From positions 434,001 through 498,000 of the forward strand of contig JAMWFC010000102.1 in assembly GCA_027475525.1 (NCBI GenBank): DNA of 64,000 nt, in the 5' to 3' direction. The first letter of the stretch is position 1, and every line of letters starts with the position of its first letter. The notes beneath the pieces are model-generated. The model was not told where the DNA came from. It saw only the letters and a list, made by a program, of their open reading frames with translations, and ran no database searches. A program made the translations under genes and the position numbers. Below are positions 23,171 to 33,454 of this stretch, one piece after another. Source of the stretch: Macrolepiota albuminosa (Eukaryota > Basidiomycota > Agaricomycetes > Agaricales > Agaricaceae).

Positions 23171-25783
23171 ACGTTTATTCTCCAACCCGAAATACCCCAC
23201 CATGTGCTTAGCTTTATCGACGATGTTGGCGTTAAGGGCCCAAAAGATTGGCGCCTTGTAAATGGGAAGCCCGAAGTGCATCCGGAAAATCCTAACATCC
23301 GCATGGCGCTATGGGACTTCTTCCAGTTGGTCAACCGGGTGCTCCAGCGCATGAAATATTGTGGTGGGACTTTCTCAGGACACAAGTTGATTCTTTGCGC
23401 ACCACAATTTAAAATTTTAGGGCACGTTTGCACGCCAGAAGGCAGGATCCCTGAGGAGAGCCGATTAGCGCTTCTAGAAAAGTGGGGAGTCTGCCATAAC
23501 CTCTCGGAAGTTCGCGTGTTTCTAGGCATGGTAGGCGTGTTGCGCATGTTCATACACCATTTTTCACATCGAGCGCACGCGCTAAATCGCCTAACCCGTT
23601 CAGGGGTTCCCTTCGAATTCGGACCCGACCAGATTAATGCCCAAAAGGACTTAGTGAAGGCGCTACAGGAAGCAAAGCCATTAGTGCCCATCGACTATAC
23701 GACTGCCGACCCCGTTATACTTGCAGTTGACACTTCATATATCGCCGTTGGCTTCTTCCTATGCCAATGCGATGGCGAGAACCGAAAAATCAGGCGCTAC
23801 AACCGCTTCGGATCGATTACCCTTAACAACAGAGAATCGCGCTATAGTCAGCCCAAGCTAGAGTTATATGGCTTGTTTCGATCGTTCCAGGCGCTACGCA
23901 TGTACCTTATCGGGGTTCGAAATCTGATTGTCGAGGTCGACGCGCGTTACATCAAGGGAATGCTCCAGAACCCTGATATTCAGCCATCAGCTAGTATGAA
24001 TCGCTGGGTAGTAGCGATATTAATGTTTCACTTCGAATTAGTACACGTCAAAAGTGCGTTCCACGGGCCGGACGGATTATCTAGGCGACCCAGACAGCCG
24101 GAAGATGAAGCGCTAGACGATAGCGACAACAACGTATTTGACGACTGGATCGATCGACTGCATGGTTTCATACATATCATCCAGTTGCCTATTCCGGCGC
24201 TTCGCGAAGACCAGCCCGTTCTATCTTGGCTACATCCTATTGTTCCGTACCAGCCCCGACCATATCAGGCAACCTTAACTTTTTACACGGCCAGTATCTA
24301 TAACGTCGCTAAGCCATCTAACGATCTAAAGATAGTTGAGGAACCAAGACCCTTGCGGGAAGACAGTCATAACTTACCATATTCAGCGGTACCTCGAAGC
24401 GCCAAAGCTAAGTCAGAAGATCAGCGAGTTGGCCAGGTTAGGAAGTGGCTACAGGATTTGTGACGACCATCAGACCTTACGGATACGGAATACGCCACCT
24501 TCATTCGATACGCGACAACCTTCTTTATAGTGGAAAACCGACTTTGGCGACAAAATAGAGATGGCGCCCACAAGCTAGTAATTAAACCGGACAATCGAAT
24601 TAGAATTCTACGCGCTATGCACGATGACTTGGGACACCGTGGACTCTACGCAACAAGAGCGAACCTTTTGGAGCGCTTTTGGTGGCCTCAAGTTAGCGCC
24701 GATATTGCGTGGTATATTCGCACTTGTCATCTCTGTCAAATCCAGCAGACACGTCAGGTTCTTATTCCCCCAACAGTAGCGACCCCAGCGCCGCTATTTG
24801 GAAAAATATATATCGACACCATGCACATGCCCAAGTCAGGGCGCTACAAGTATATCATTCAAGGAAGGTGTTCCTTGGTACATTGGCCGGAGTTCCGTAT
24901 GCTCCAACGAGAAAATACAGACGCTATAGCTAAGTGGCTCTTTGAGGACGTTATCTGCAGATGGGGAGCCCTTCACGAGATCGTCACAGACAATGGAGCG
25001 CCAATAGTTAAGGCGCTCACTTATCTTGCCAAGAAGTACAACATTCAACACATACGGGTTTCTGGTTACAACAAGCGCGCCAACGGAATCGTAGAAAGGC
25101 CTCATTTCGACGTTCGACAGGCGCTATTTAAGGCGGTCAATGGTGACGAAAGTCGCTGGAGCGAAGCGACTTATTCGGTCTTCTGGTCGGAGAGGGTTAC
25201 CGTGCGAAAAAGGATGGGTTGTTCACCCTACTACGCGGCGACAGGCACCCATCCACTCCTCCCGGCCGACATAGTGGAAGCTACTTACTTACAGCCACCC
25301 CCGAATTCGATACTATCTTCCACCGACATGATTGCTAGGCGCGCTATAGACTTACAGCGACGCATGGAGGATCTCGAGCGCTTACACGAAGTAGTATTTC
25401 AAACTAGACGACAAGCTGCGCTACGATTTGAAAGCGAGCACAGCGCCACGATTAGAGACTACAACTTCACCTCTGGCGCCCTCGTACTAATGCGCAACTC
25501 AAAGATCGAAGTTACCCATAACAAAAAGATGCGACCTCGGTATCTGGGACCCCTAATAGTGGTTTCCCGCAATAGGGGAGGCGCCTATGTACTCTGCGAG
25601 TTGGACGGCTCAGTTTTGCATCGACCAGTAGCGGCGTTTCGACTCATCCCCTACTTAGCACGGGAACACATTCCCTTACCTTCGTCGGCGCTGGACATTG
25701 ACACGGCTAAACTACGAGAACTGGAAGAAACAGAGTTAGTGGATGATGACGAGACCCCTGTTGACGACGACGAAGAACAGTAA
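23171..25783 (+). CDS. Element A Pol, second part: RT palm, RNase H, integrase
   Basis: This continues the RT cut at 11646: FIDDVGVKG (YxDD box, about 23210), RNase H with VDTSYIAVGFFL, integrase zinc region (HDDLGHRG and CHLCQ, about 24620-24745), DDE residues in IDTMHMP, TDNGAP and VERPH, and the GPL/Y module near 25545. It ends at 25783 with an acidic tail and no chromodomain. One in-frame TGA at 24461-24463 interrupts the RNase H to integrase linker. The flanking residues match B (WLQDL, RPSDLTD), and CGA to TGA is a plausible origin. The copy is therefore probably not autonomous. Confidence 0.88.
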
Positions 25784-25930
25784 ATGAAGGCGAAGGACAA
25801 GGCGCTAGGTGTTAGCGCCCCCGTTAAGTAAACTTAGGTCATGTCTCCCTTTCGGAAGGCATATTGGATGACATAAATAGCTATGGTACAGGCGAGAACA
25901 CAAAATCAACTACGGTTACTACGTTACGAG

Positions 25931-26649
25931 CTATGCTGAAGAAGACCGGCGACGAGAACCTCGGACTCGCTCCCTGGGCCGCCTAAAGGAGGGAGGACCG
26001 CCTGGAGGAGGAAGAGGGGCGCCTGGTGTAGGCACCGGAGTGCTCGAAGGCGGCGCGTTGCGAGATACGGCGGGAGGAATGCAGGATGAAGGTACTGGAG
26101 CGCTAGGAGTTGGCGCAGGAGGAGCGCCTGGAGGAGGGGCAGCGAGTTCGGGGGAAAGGTCCCACTCCCCGTAGGAGGGCTGAAGCGAGGGCGGAAAAGG
26201 AAAGACCACGCAGTCGAGGACTGCCCTACGGGCACGGGACTCAACCAGGAGCGGAAGGGGAAGCCACAAAAGGCTCTTGGCAACGGCATGGAATTAGCAA
26301 CCCAAGGTCAGAAGGAAAGAGCTATTGACTAACCAAACTACCAGTCTCCCGAAGAAGGCTTGCCAAACTTGCTGCGCTAGGCGTAATAATCAACTGCGAA
26401 CACATGAGCAACAAACAAGATACGCGCTAACAGGAGGCGAACCGTGACCAGAGACTCATCCTGGTCTATCATCCATTCGGTGGAGGCGTCCAACAGGATG
26501 CGATATCGGCGCACCAGGGTCATGGTATTTCCGTTTTCATGAGGGAAACCCCCCGTAGGCATAATAGCCAGGAAGTGTTCAATACGATCCAAGATCGCGG
26601 GGCGGTGAGGAAGTTCCGGATCTGGGAGAAGTATGGAGGGTGCTGGCAT
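25931..26649 (-). CDS. Third antisense gene of element A (hypothetical, Pro-rich C-terminus)
   Basis: The ATG is at 26649. The first exon encodes a helical segment that resembles the first exon of the gene at 26969-27484 (both have an FL..PAG/PTGG-type turn followed by RR and a Trp about 10 residues later, then RI). Downstream on the same strand a Pro/Ala-rich frame ending in a basic tail (RRPRERVRG then RRRSSSA) stops at 25931. The exon junctions between these parts were not resolved. It lies antisense to gag-pol and converges on the pol 3' end. Function is unknown; a paralogue of its neighbour is likely. Confidence 0.45.
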
Positions 26650-26805
26650 GATGAAATACTAACAAACTTAAGGGCGGCAGAGCCCATAAAATATCTCTAG
26701 CTACTTGCAGGGTCGCAGCGACTTAGGAACTTTTACATGGGCGAAACAATCACGAGGGGGGGGGGGCGACAACAACGATGCATTTAATATACGACGACAT
26801 TGGAA

Positions 26806-26959
26806 ATCAAGAATCTAAAATCTGTCAGTTCTGTGGCGCTACGGAGAAGGGAAGATCACCTTACATAAACGACATGGGAGGCATCAAGAATCTAAAATCT
26901 GTCAGTTCTGTGGCGCTACGGAGAAGGGAAGATCACCTTACATAAACGACATGGGAGGC
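26806..26959. repeat. 77-bp tandem duplication no. 6
   Basis: Positions 26806-26882 are repeated at 26883-26959, in the spacer between the two short antisense genes of A. Confidence 0.92.
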
Positions 26960-26968
26960 AAAAGCAAA

Positions 26969-27484
26969 TCAAGGAGCGGGCAACAGGAGGAAACGCGTCC
27001 CTCCGTCAGAGGGGCCACGAAAGAGGCGACCACCGGTAGAAGAACGAGGAGACTGGTGAAGAAGGCGCGGTTAGACAGGAAAAGAAAGGAGTAACGGGGT
27101 AAGGACAGACGGACCAGATAGTGGCTTTCTTCCAGCAGCAGCTCAAGACGCTCTCGCGTGGAGGTGGGAGGAAGTTGCTTTAATTAGCGACTGTCAGCAA
27201 AGAAGAGGGCGAAAAAGGCAGGAGCGCACCTGAAAAATGCGACTCCAGGCCTTCTCCATACCAAACTGCATCAGAGGTTTGCTATCCGACCAGATCTCAC
27301 AGGCCGCACGCAGCAACTGGCAGCGACGACTTAATTCGAGGGCGCCATCGTCCAGTTCTGGCACGCTGCCAGCAGGATAGTGGTGAAGGAAAGAGGTGAC
27401 ACGCTCTAGGAAAGTGGGAGGGTCCATCATGACGTGAGCACGATCACAGCGGGGAGTCCACACCAGGCCGGTCGGGCTGGTCAT
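26969..27484 (-). CDS. Second antisense gene of element A (hypothetical, about 133 aa)
   Basis: Three exons are deduced, all phase 0 with GT-AG introns: 27484-27230, 27177-27115 and 27052-26969. A TATAAAT-like box lies about 40 nt upstream of the ATG on the minus strand (near 27523). The protein begins MTSPTGLVW, has a helical body with ELSRRCQLLR and a Trp-containing segment, then a short exon rich in Leu and Glu, and a Gly/Ser/Arg tail ending LLLPAP. It resembles the N-terminal part of the neighbouring gene at 26649 and, weakly, exon 1 of the large antisense gene. I do not recognise it. Element B has no counterpart. Confidence 0.5.
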
Positions 27485-28603
27485 CGCGAAGACTGATGAG
27501 ATCCAGTTGATGCATATGCAATTTATAGGACACGGCTAGAGTTAGAACGGCGACAGCGTGGGAGGACGTTTCACAAAGAACGAGGACCCTGACGAAGATA
27601 CTAGCCAATGAGAGGCGCTTGACTCATTGTTGGACCGCGCAGAAAGGAAATCGCCATTCTAGACCTAGCGCTTATGATCACCATCACCGAATAGCCACAA
27701 AACGATTTCTGGCACTCTATTACTTTATAGAATAAGCTTCTTGCATGGACCTACTTATTATTTTACAGACGATACCCTTTTCTTTCTAGGCTGGCGCGAT
27801 AATGGCTATTGGGCAGCGCCGGCAACAGGGGTTTTTGCGCCATGATGATCTACTGAGCGTTTCCCCTTTTTACTTATTTTCTGTTGATTACTTACAAACT
27901 GACGATTTGAAGCCAAGGGTGATGATCTACTGAGCGTTTCCCCTTTTTACTTATTTTCTGTTGATTACTTACAAACTGACGATTTGAAGCCAAGGGAGGC
28001 GTTTATTTTAGTATCACACTACAAAGTTCATATCAAAAGACAAAGTCCATAAAAAGTTTAAAAGCGCTGATGGTCGGTGTCAGGGGACCCCTCATTCCTT
28101 TCTTCTTTCACTCCTTATTTCTTCACTCTCCTTTCATTCACTTCCTTATTTCTTCTACCATTCTCTCATTTTGCTGTTACTACTTCTTCAACACTATCTG
28201 TTGGTACTATTCTCAACCTTTGAGGTGCTCTGGTTCTTTAGCTATCACTCAGACAAGTGTGGGCCCTTCAGCACCGCTCCAGGCTGCTTAGATAAGCCGG
28301 AGTTTGCCTTTCTGACTTCTAAAGTCCGGAGTTTTCCTCCCTTGTTTGCACACTTGTTTGGTTAGTCAATTTTCGAGTTTTTAAGGTTTTGTTGTACTGT
28401 ACAGTTGTTTCCCATGCTTCAGAGGCCCCAGAAGCGTCCAACCTGGCATAGGGAATCCCCAGACTTGTTCTCTTTGGATCTCCCTCTGCCAGGTGAGTAG
28501 CTACCTTGATATTGTCAGTATATATTCTAATACACTTTGGATCTCCCTCTGCCAGCTGTGTGACTGAGCCACAGCCTCTAGAGGTTGCCCTTACAGTCGG
28601 CAA
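27485..28603. other. Spacer of element A with a CpG-poor repeat insert
   Basis: No gene is supported. 27843-27996 is a 77-bp duplication. From about 28075 to 28603 the composition changes: CpG becomes rare, unlike the rest of A, and a long pyrimidine-rich run fills 28090-28200. The 21-nt phrase CTTTGGATCT plus CCCTCTGCCAG occurs twice, near 28474 and 28536. About 75 bp (28535-28605) resemble 35488-35572 outside the nest. This looks like a small inserted repeat whose right end touches the stop codon of the large antisense gene. On the minus strand the end has a TGGCTCAGT word like a tRNA A box, so a SINE is possible. Confidence 0.4.
27843..27996. repeat. 77-bp tandem duplication no. 7
   Basis: Positions 27843-27919 are repeated at 27920-27996 in a non-coding spacer of element A. 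Confidence 0.92.
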
Positions 28604-31122
28604 CTACGGATCATACTCGGGAAGGGCGGGATCGCCCAAAGGAAGCAAGTCCCCATCCTGGATCGAGTTACTCGCTTGCCACTCAAGTGCAGCGGTAATA
28701 TCGTCATGGAGCTCGAGAAGGAGGCGCTCGCGGCGAGCTAAGGTGGAAACGCGAGGACGCAGGTTTGCAAGTTCACGACCAACGGCTTCGGTCGCATCCT
28801 CGATATGGCGGAGTTGCTGGCGAAGGTCGGCAGAAGGGCGGAGAGGGGTAACAGGATAGGAGAACTCGTCCCTGAGCCAAGGGAAGGCGTCACCAGAAAC
28901 TCGCATGGCGGGAGGGGGAGTCCAAAAGGGATCGAACTTATGGAAGGTTAGAAAAGGGGAGAAAAAGGGGAACAAACAAAAACGGACGTACCCAGACAGT
29001 TACAGGCGCACGGGGTGTCCACTCATGGCGCTCGTCGCCAGGGGACATAGCTCTGGCGGAAGAAAGATGGATGCCGTAGGGAGGCAAGTATCTCCAGCGG
29101 CGACGACGCTCACCTTCCGGCACCAGGGTTCCTTCGGATTCCAGCGCTGCAGAAGTCTCGCGACTACTAGGAAAAGAAGAGGAGCTGTGGGGAGGAGTAA
29201 GGGATGGAGTGATAGGGAGAGCAACCGGAGTGTCGCTAGCCGCAACCGACTCGGGGGCGGGGGTAGCGCCAGCGTCAGACATAACGACATCTTCGGCAGC
29301 AGGGATAGCCACAACGACGGGAACGGGAGTGGGGGACCTATCAGTCAAGAAGTTAGCACGCGAAGAAAAGAGAAGTTAGGAAAATGCGTACTGGTTACCA
29401 CTGGGGCCACTCTGACAAGGGTTAGCGGCGATAGGGGGAGTAAGGCGAAGCAGGAGAGCGCGTACTGCCAACAGCGCATCGGCATCAACAACGGGCTCAG
29501 CTTCATCATCATCCTCTCCCTCGGCATCCCTCTCAGTGCCTTCCCCCTCATCCGTAGAAGACTCGGTCGAAGACAAAACCACAGGCGTAGCAGGCGCTAG
29601 CTCGCGGCGCTTACCAGGGCTCTTGCCAGGAGACGCGACAACAGGCTTACGTTTCGAAAGAACGGGACGACAAGGAGAGCGAGCAAAAGGTGCCGCCACG
29701 GTAGTACCATCCTGGGTAGTCGGCAGCGCCAGGCTGGCTGCGCTGATTACCGTGGGTTGGTGAGTAGCCGCCAGATCACGTTGCTGCAGCACAAAGTCCC
29801 GGGCGTTACGAACCAACACCGCGCGCTCATAGTTCCTTTGCATAATGGCGTCCCTACCACGTTCACGGGTACGAATCCTGTTGAAGGCGCAGCCTCGTTT
29901 CAACGCATCGCACCGATAGCAAGGCAGAGACGCGGTAGGAAACTAGCAGCCCTCAGGGTCGTTCTCAGACCAACACTTGTCACACTAAGAAAGAAGTCAA
30001 CGATGGCATGAACCTACTATGGGGCAAACCAGTGCTTACCGCGCCAATCTTTGCCCTAAACGCGCAACGCTCCAAGGGCGCAACGGTAACCTTCTTCTTG
30101 CCGCCCAGCACTTGGACACCAGCCAGGACGCCGGTATCAATAACGGTAGTATCACGGCGAAGACGCAAAAGGTCGCGAAGCTCCGCGTCGGTGAACATGG
30201 TCTGGTTAGGCGCCTATCGACATTAACATTTAGGCGCTAAAGTCTAGCGACAACGAGCAAAGCACTTACGACATACAAAGGGGGAACACGAGCAGGGAGA
30301 TTGATCTGGAAGGGGGAGAAGTCAGAAAAATGGAGTAAGGAAGATAGGAAAAGAACGCACGGTACGTTTGGGAGGAGAACTAGCACGAGCAGGAGGCGCT
30401 CGTTCAATAACAATGGCGAAATTACGCGGAGGACCGTGAGAAGTTGGGCGCGTCGGGCCGGGTCGTGGCTCGCTACGAGAAACGGCAATACGTTTGATGG
30501 CCAAATGGGGAGGGGCAGTACGGACGGGAGAAGCAGCGCTTGGGGCAGGGCGAGTGGAAGAAGCAGCGCCACGAAAAGGGCTGCCAAGAACGGAAGGAGG
30601 CGGAACAGAAGTCAAAGAAGGAGGGGCGGTAGGAACAGAAGGGACAGTAGAGGCCGAGGGGGCAGTAGGAAGACTGGCGACGGTGGGAGACGTGGCAACC
30701 GACTACTCAAGGATTAACAGTGGAAAAAGGGGGAGAAGGAAGGACTTACTTCGCTGACCTCGGTGCTAGCCAACAACGCGTCGATCTCGTCAGATAAGGA
30801 GGGAGCCTAGTATGGGCGCTGAACCTTAGCGCCACAACGCCAAAATCAAACTTAGAAAACTTACGAAAAGGTCCACGAAAGGGCGCAACCAATCGGCACC
30901 CTCATACTCACGGTACCGGGCCACGCACCACTCACAAACCTCGTCACCCCGCTCCCAGGAACTGTCGGAGCCGCGGACCACAAGCCAGCGCCGATAGAGT
31001 TGCATAATACCAGGGACGGTTTGTGGCGCATCGGCGGGACCGACAGACTTAGCGCGATCAAATAAATAGGAGGCCTTAGCCAGGAAATTGCGGAGAGCAG
31101 AGGCGTCGAAAGAAGTGGACAT
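28604..31122 (-). CDS. Antisense spliced gene of element A (Cys6-motif protein, about 712 aa, one nonsense codon)
   Basis: Eight exons are deduced: 31122-30865, 30806-30750, 30702-30361, 30305-30270, 30213-30040, 29984-29392, 29337-28992 and 28936-28604; lengths sum to 2139 nt with consistent phases. Homology to the element B gene is clear: the exon starting APS at 30806, the 174-nt exon at 30213 (same length in B, with AELRDLL matching KELRGLL), the exon that opens with Cys-Asp-Lys-Cys-Trp, and a C-terminal domain with GDAFPWL and GDLLPL. The Cys6 spacing is the same as in B. A TAG at 29943-29945 replaces the Trp that B has beside the third Cys. A TATAAAAG box lies about 50 nt upstream. Function is unknown; it may bind nucleic acid. 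Confidence 0.8.
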
Positions 31123-31171
31123 ACTGGGAAGATGGGAAGGAAAACACGGGAAGGTGAAGTACGGAAAACGA

Positions 31172-31180
31172 CTTTTATAA
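31172..31180 (-). promoter_or_regulatory. TATA box of the antisense gene in element A
   Basis: TTATAAAAG on the minus strand lies about 50 nt upstream of the ATG at 31122 and about 80 nt from the polypurine tract. It implies Pol II transcription into the element, against gag-pol. Confidence 0.6.
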
Positions 31181-31257
31181 GGCGCCGGCGGCATTATACG
31201 GACCGTAGCGCAGTCAAATTAACGACGGCGTTTGACTGAGGACAGTCAATTTTTCAG

Positions 31258-31268
31258 TTGGGGGGAGA
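31258..31268 (+). other. Polypurine tract of element A
   Basis: TTGGGGGGAGA directly precedes the 3' LTR and is identical to that of element B. Confidence 0.85.
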
Positions 31269-32311
31269 TGATAGGCTTCTACTCGGACTGAGCGCATCAA
31301 GGGACATTATAGGCTGACCAACACTTGACACACTAAAGGCTCTAGCAACCAGCCTTGGGTACAGAGCAGCCCTAGCGTGGGCGCTCTATGGCAAGACTTA
31401 TCCATTCATCTCAATCACCAGTAGCAGCCCCTCAGCGCACTCCACTCAGTTACTTTGAAGACCAAGAAGACTCAGGACTCATAGCGCTAGCATAACGGCG
31501 GGAGGGGACTCTGACCAAACCCCGATCAGTACTGGAAGGAGTTAGCAATTGGCGCTGTCAATCACCGAGGCACCTCAATCAGAAGTCTAAAAGACTCAAT
31601 GACGACGAGACAGGATACACGCAGACCCGACATTTAAATCTATCAAAAGATGGTACAATGTTTAGCGCTGGAATTAGCGCTCACGGCGTCTGTCGAGGAT
31701 TCCCCGACCATACCCTGGGATGGCATGGCCAATTAAATTACATCAAAAAGTGAGCAAACTCGTACCACTTCTAAGTAGTTTTAGAGTCGCCGTTGGTCGC
31801 CGTCACCCATGTGCTGCAGGTCGCCGTTGACAGGTGGCCGTTAGCTACAGTCACGAAGAGAGGCGCTAATTGGTAGCGCCGTCAATGGACTTATTTTGGA
31901 AATAATGTAGCGCATAGTATAAAAACTAGCTACTTGCCATGTATATAACAACGAATCGTAACCTCTTGAGCACCCAGTTACACTTAGCGTTCAAATCGCA
32001 CTAGCATTGCCTGACTTTGCCACCAAGTTCGGCGCTAGCTTCGTCTATCTCGTCTTTGTCGTTTACGGTGCCACCTACGGGCACGCTACGCTGCGCTATT
32101 CGTTTCTTTCTCTATAACTTCTCCTAAGCTACGACGCTTACCACTTGCTAGGTAGCATCCGAGGCGCTATCGTCTAGCGCATCGCCCTATCACCTCTGCT
32201 CGAGCACACCGGGACCCTGCCGGGACTCCTCACAAACCCGTACGCCAGGCGCTGGAGACGGCGTTGTACTGCGTATACGTCCAGCGCACCCAACCACAGT
32301 TGGCGTCATCA
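31269..32311 (+). repeat. Element A 3' LTR
   Basis: 1043 bp, about 99% identical to 6705-7747. Differences seen by eye are all transitions, most of them in CpG or former CpG sites (for example CCG/CTG near 7099 and 31315). Confidence 0.93.
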
Positions 32312-33059
32312 TCGTAATGTTCTTAAGTTGAGTCTTTCCAGCAGCTGCGATGGAGTCTGCAAGATATTTGCTGATCTGAGCCTTATGGGCAGAAATGACC
32401 TTGTCAATGTCAGCAACAACATGAAGCCACTCATCGAGATCAGAGATCTTATCGTAACAATCTTCTTTGTTACTAAGGGTGTACTCTCTCTGCATGTCGT
32501 CCAGGCAGTGAAGCAAGATGTGATCGCGAAATTTCTTGGTAGGGATGTGGAAACGTGGGAGGGTGGCGAGAATGTTGTTGGCTTCTCTCAGTGCACTGGC
32601 CCAGACTTCAAAGCTCTCATCCTCACGCTGCCCCTTTGACAACGTCTTAGCTACCTCTTATGCCCAATCTGTAGACAAAACAATTCCATGGAGTCTTGCC
32701 ATGAACCCCGCAAAGGTGAGCGTTTTCAAGGTGGCATCATTTTCTCTCACCCAGGCATGCACCGTGGGCGAATCAATATTAAACATAACTCTTTCAACCT
32801 GCTTGTCCTCCCCTATTCCTTTATGACTGAAGTAACGTCTGCAGTTGTATTTGAATTCTTTGAGCTGTCTAGGCCTGATCGAGCCTTTGCCAATAACCAG
32901 AGCATGACTGAAAGACACTTGTGTGACTTCTGCCGTATATAACGTCGTCTTTGAGGCTGGCATTGTGGGATGGCAAGATGGTGGAAGGCAATCTGAGTCG
33001 TCCGATGAGTCAGATGAACACGACGACAAGGGCGAGGGTGGCGAAGAGATAGGAATCAT
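32312..33059 (-). pseudogene. Element C gag, N-terminal half
   Basis: From a plausible ATG at 33059 the frame encodes a Ser/Asp-rich start, then a retrotransposon Gag domain with the pair HAWVREND and EVWASALRE (near 32755 and 32600). It ends at AAGKTQLKNIT where element A is inserted; the frame resumes at 6704 (NNAKLTTTG). A TAA at about 32657 interrupts it after DWA. Family role: capsid. Non-functional. Confidence 0.82.
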
Positions 33060-33454
33060 GGAACAAAGGCTGGGTGGAATGGAATTTGTAAGGGTCAAAC
33101 ATTGTCGAACCAAGGACGGCAAGTGTGGACGGCAAGAGCGTGAGGTAGAGTGTGAATGTGGTTCAAGAGTCCTTTGCGAGCGCATGCAAGCCAGATTGTG
33201 AAATTCTACCCCCAAGTGGGGCCACAAGAGAGGGTGTCTAAGGGCAGCTGCCTTGGCTCCTTTTAACTCCCACTTCAACCGATGAATTTCCATTGTCAGG
33301 ACCGATCTCGGTCCTGCCTGAAGGAAATGAAACCCCAGAAGAAAACAAGCGATAGACAGGTGTGCCACCAGAAGACCAGAAGCACTTGGAATAAGACAAA
33401 GCAGTGTCAAGAAACTGTACCTTCGAGACTGCTTTGTTCGATTCAAAAAAAAAG
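33060..33454 (-). other. Element C leader between 5' LTR and gag
   Basis: This is the untranslated leader. No tRNA-type TGG site follows the LTR; a T9 run comes first. Eleven or so nt later GAACAAAG is complementary to CTTTGTTC inside the LTR, which would allow self-priming of the Tf1/sushi type. This is suggestive only. Confidence 0.4.

Larger units (their letters stand above)
6705..32311 (+). mobile_element. Element A: large Ty3/gypsy-like retrotransposon with antisense genes
   Basis: LTRs of exactly 1043 bp (6705-7747, 31269-32311) bound the element. Both begin TGATAGGC and end in TCATCA. A primer binding site follows the left LTR and a polypurine tract precedes the right one, so gag-pol runs on the plus strand. 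Subtracting element B and one ACGT leaves about 14.1 kb, large for a fungal gypsy element. The flanks TTGT (6701-6704) and TCGT (32312-32315) fit a 4-bp target duplication with one transition. About a dozen LTR differences were seen, all C/T or G/A. Content: gag-pro, pol (split by B), then three genes on the opposite strand. Two premature stops and the 77-bp duplications affect coding. Confidence 0.93.
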
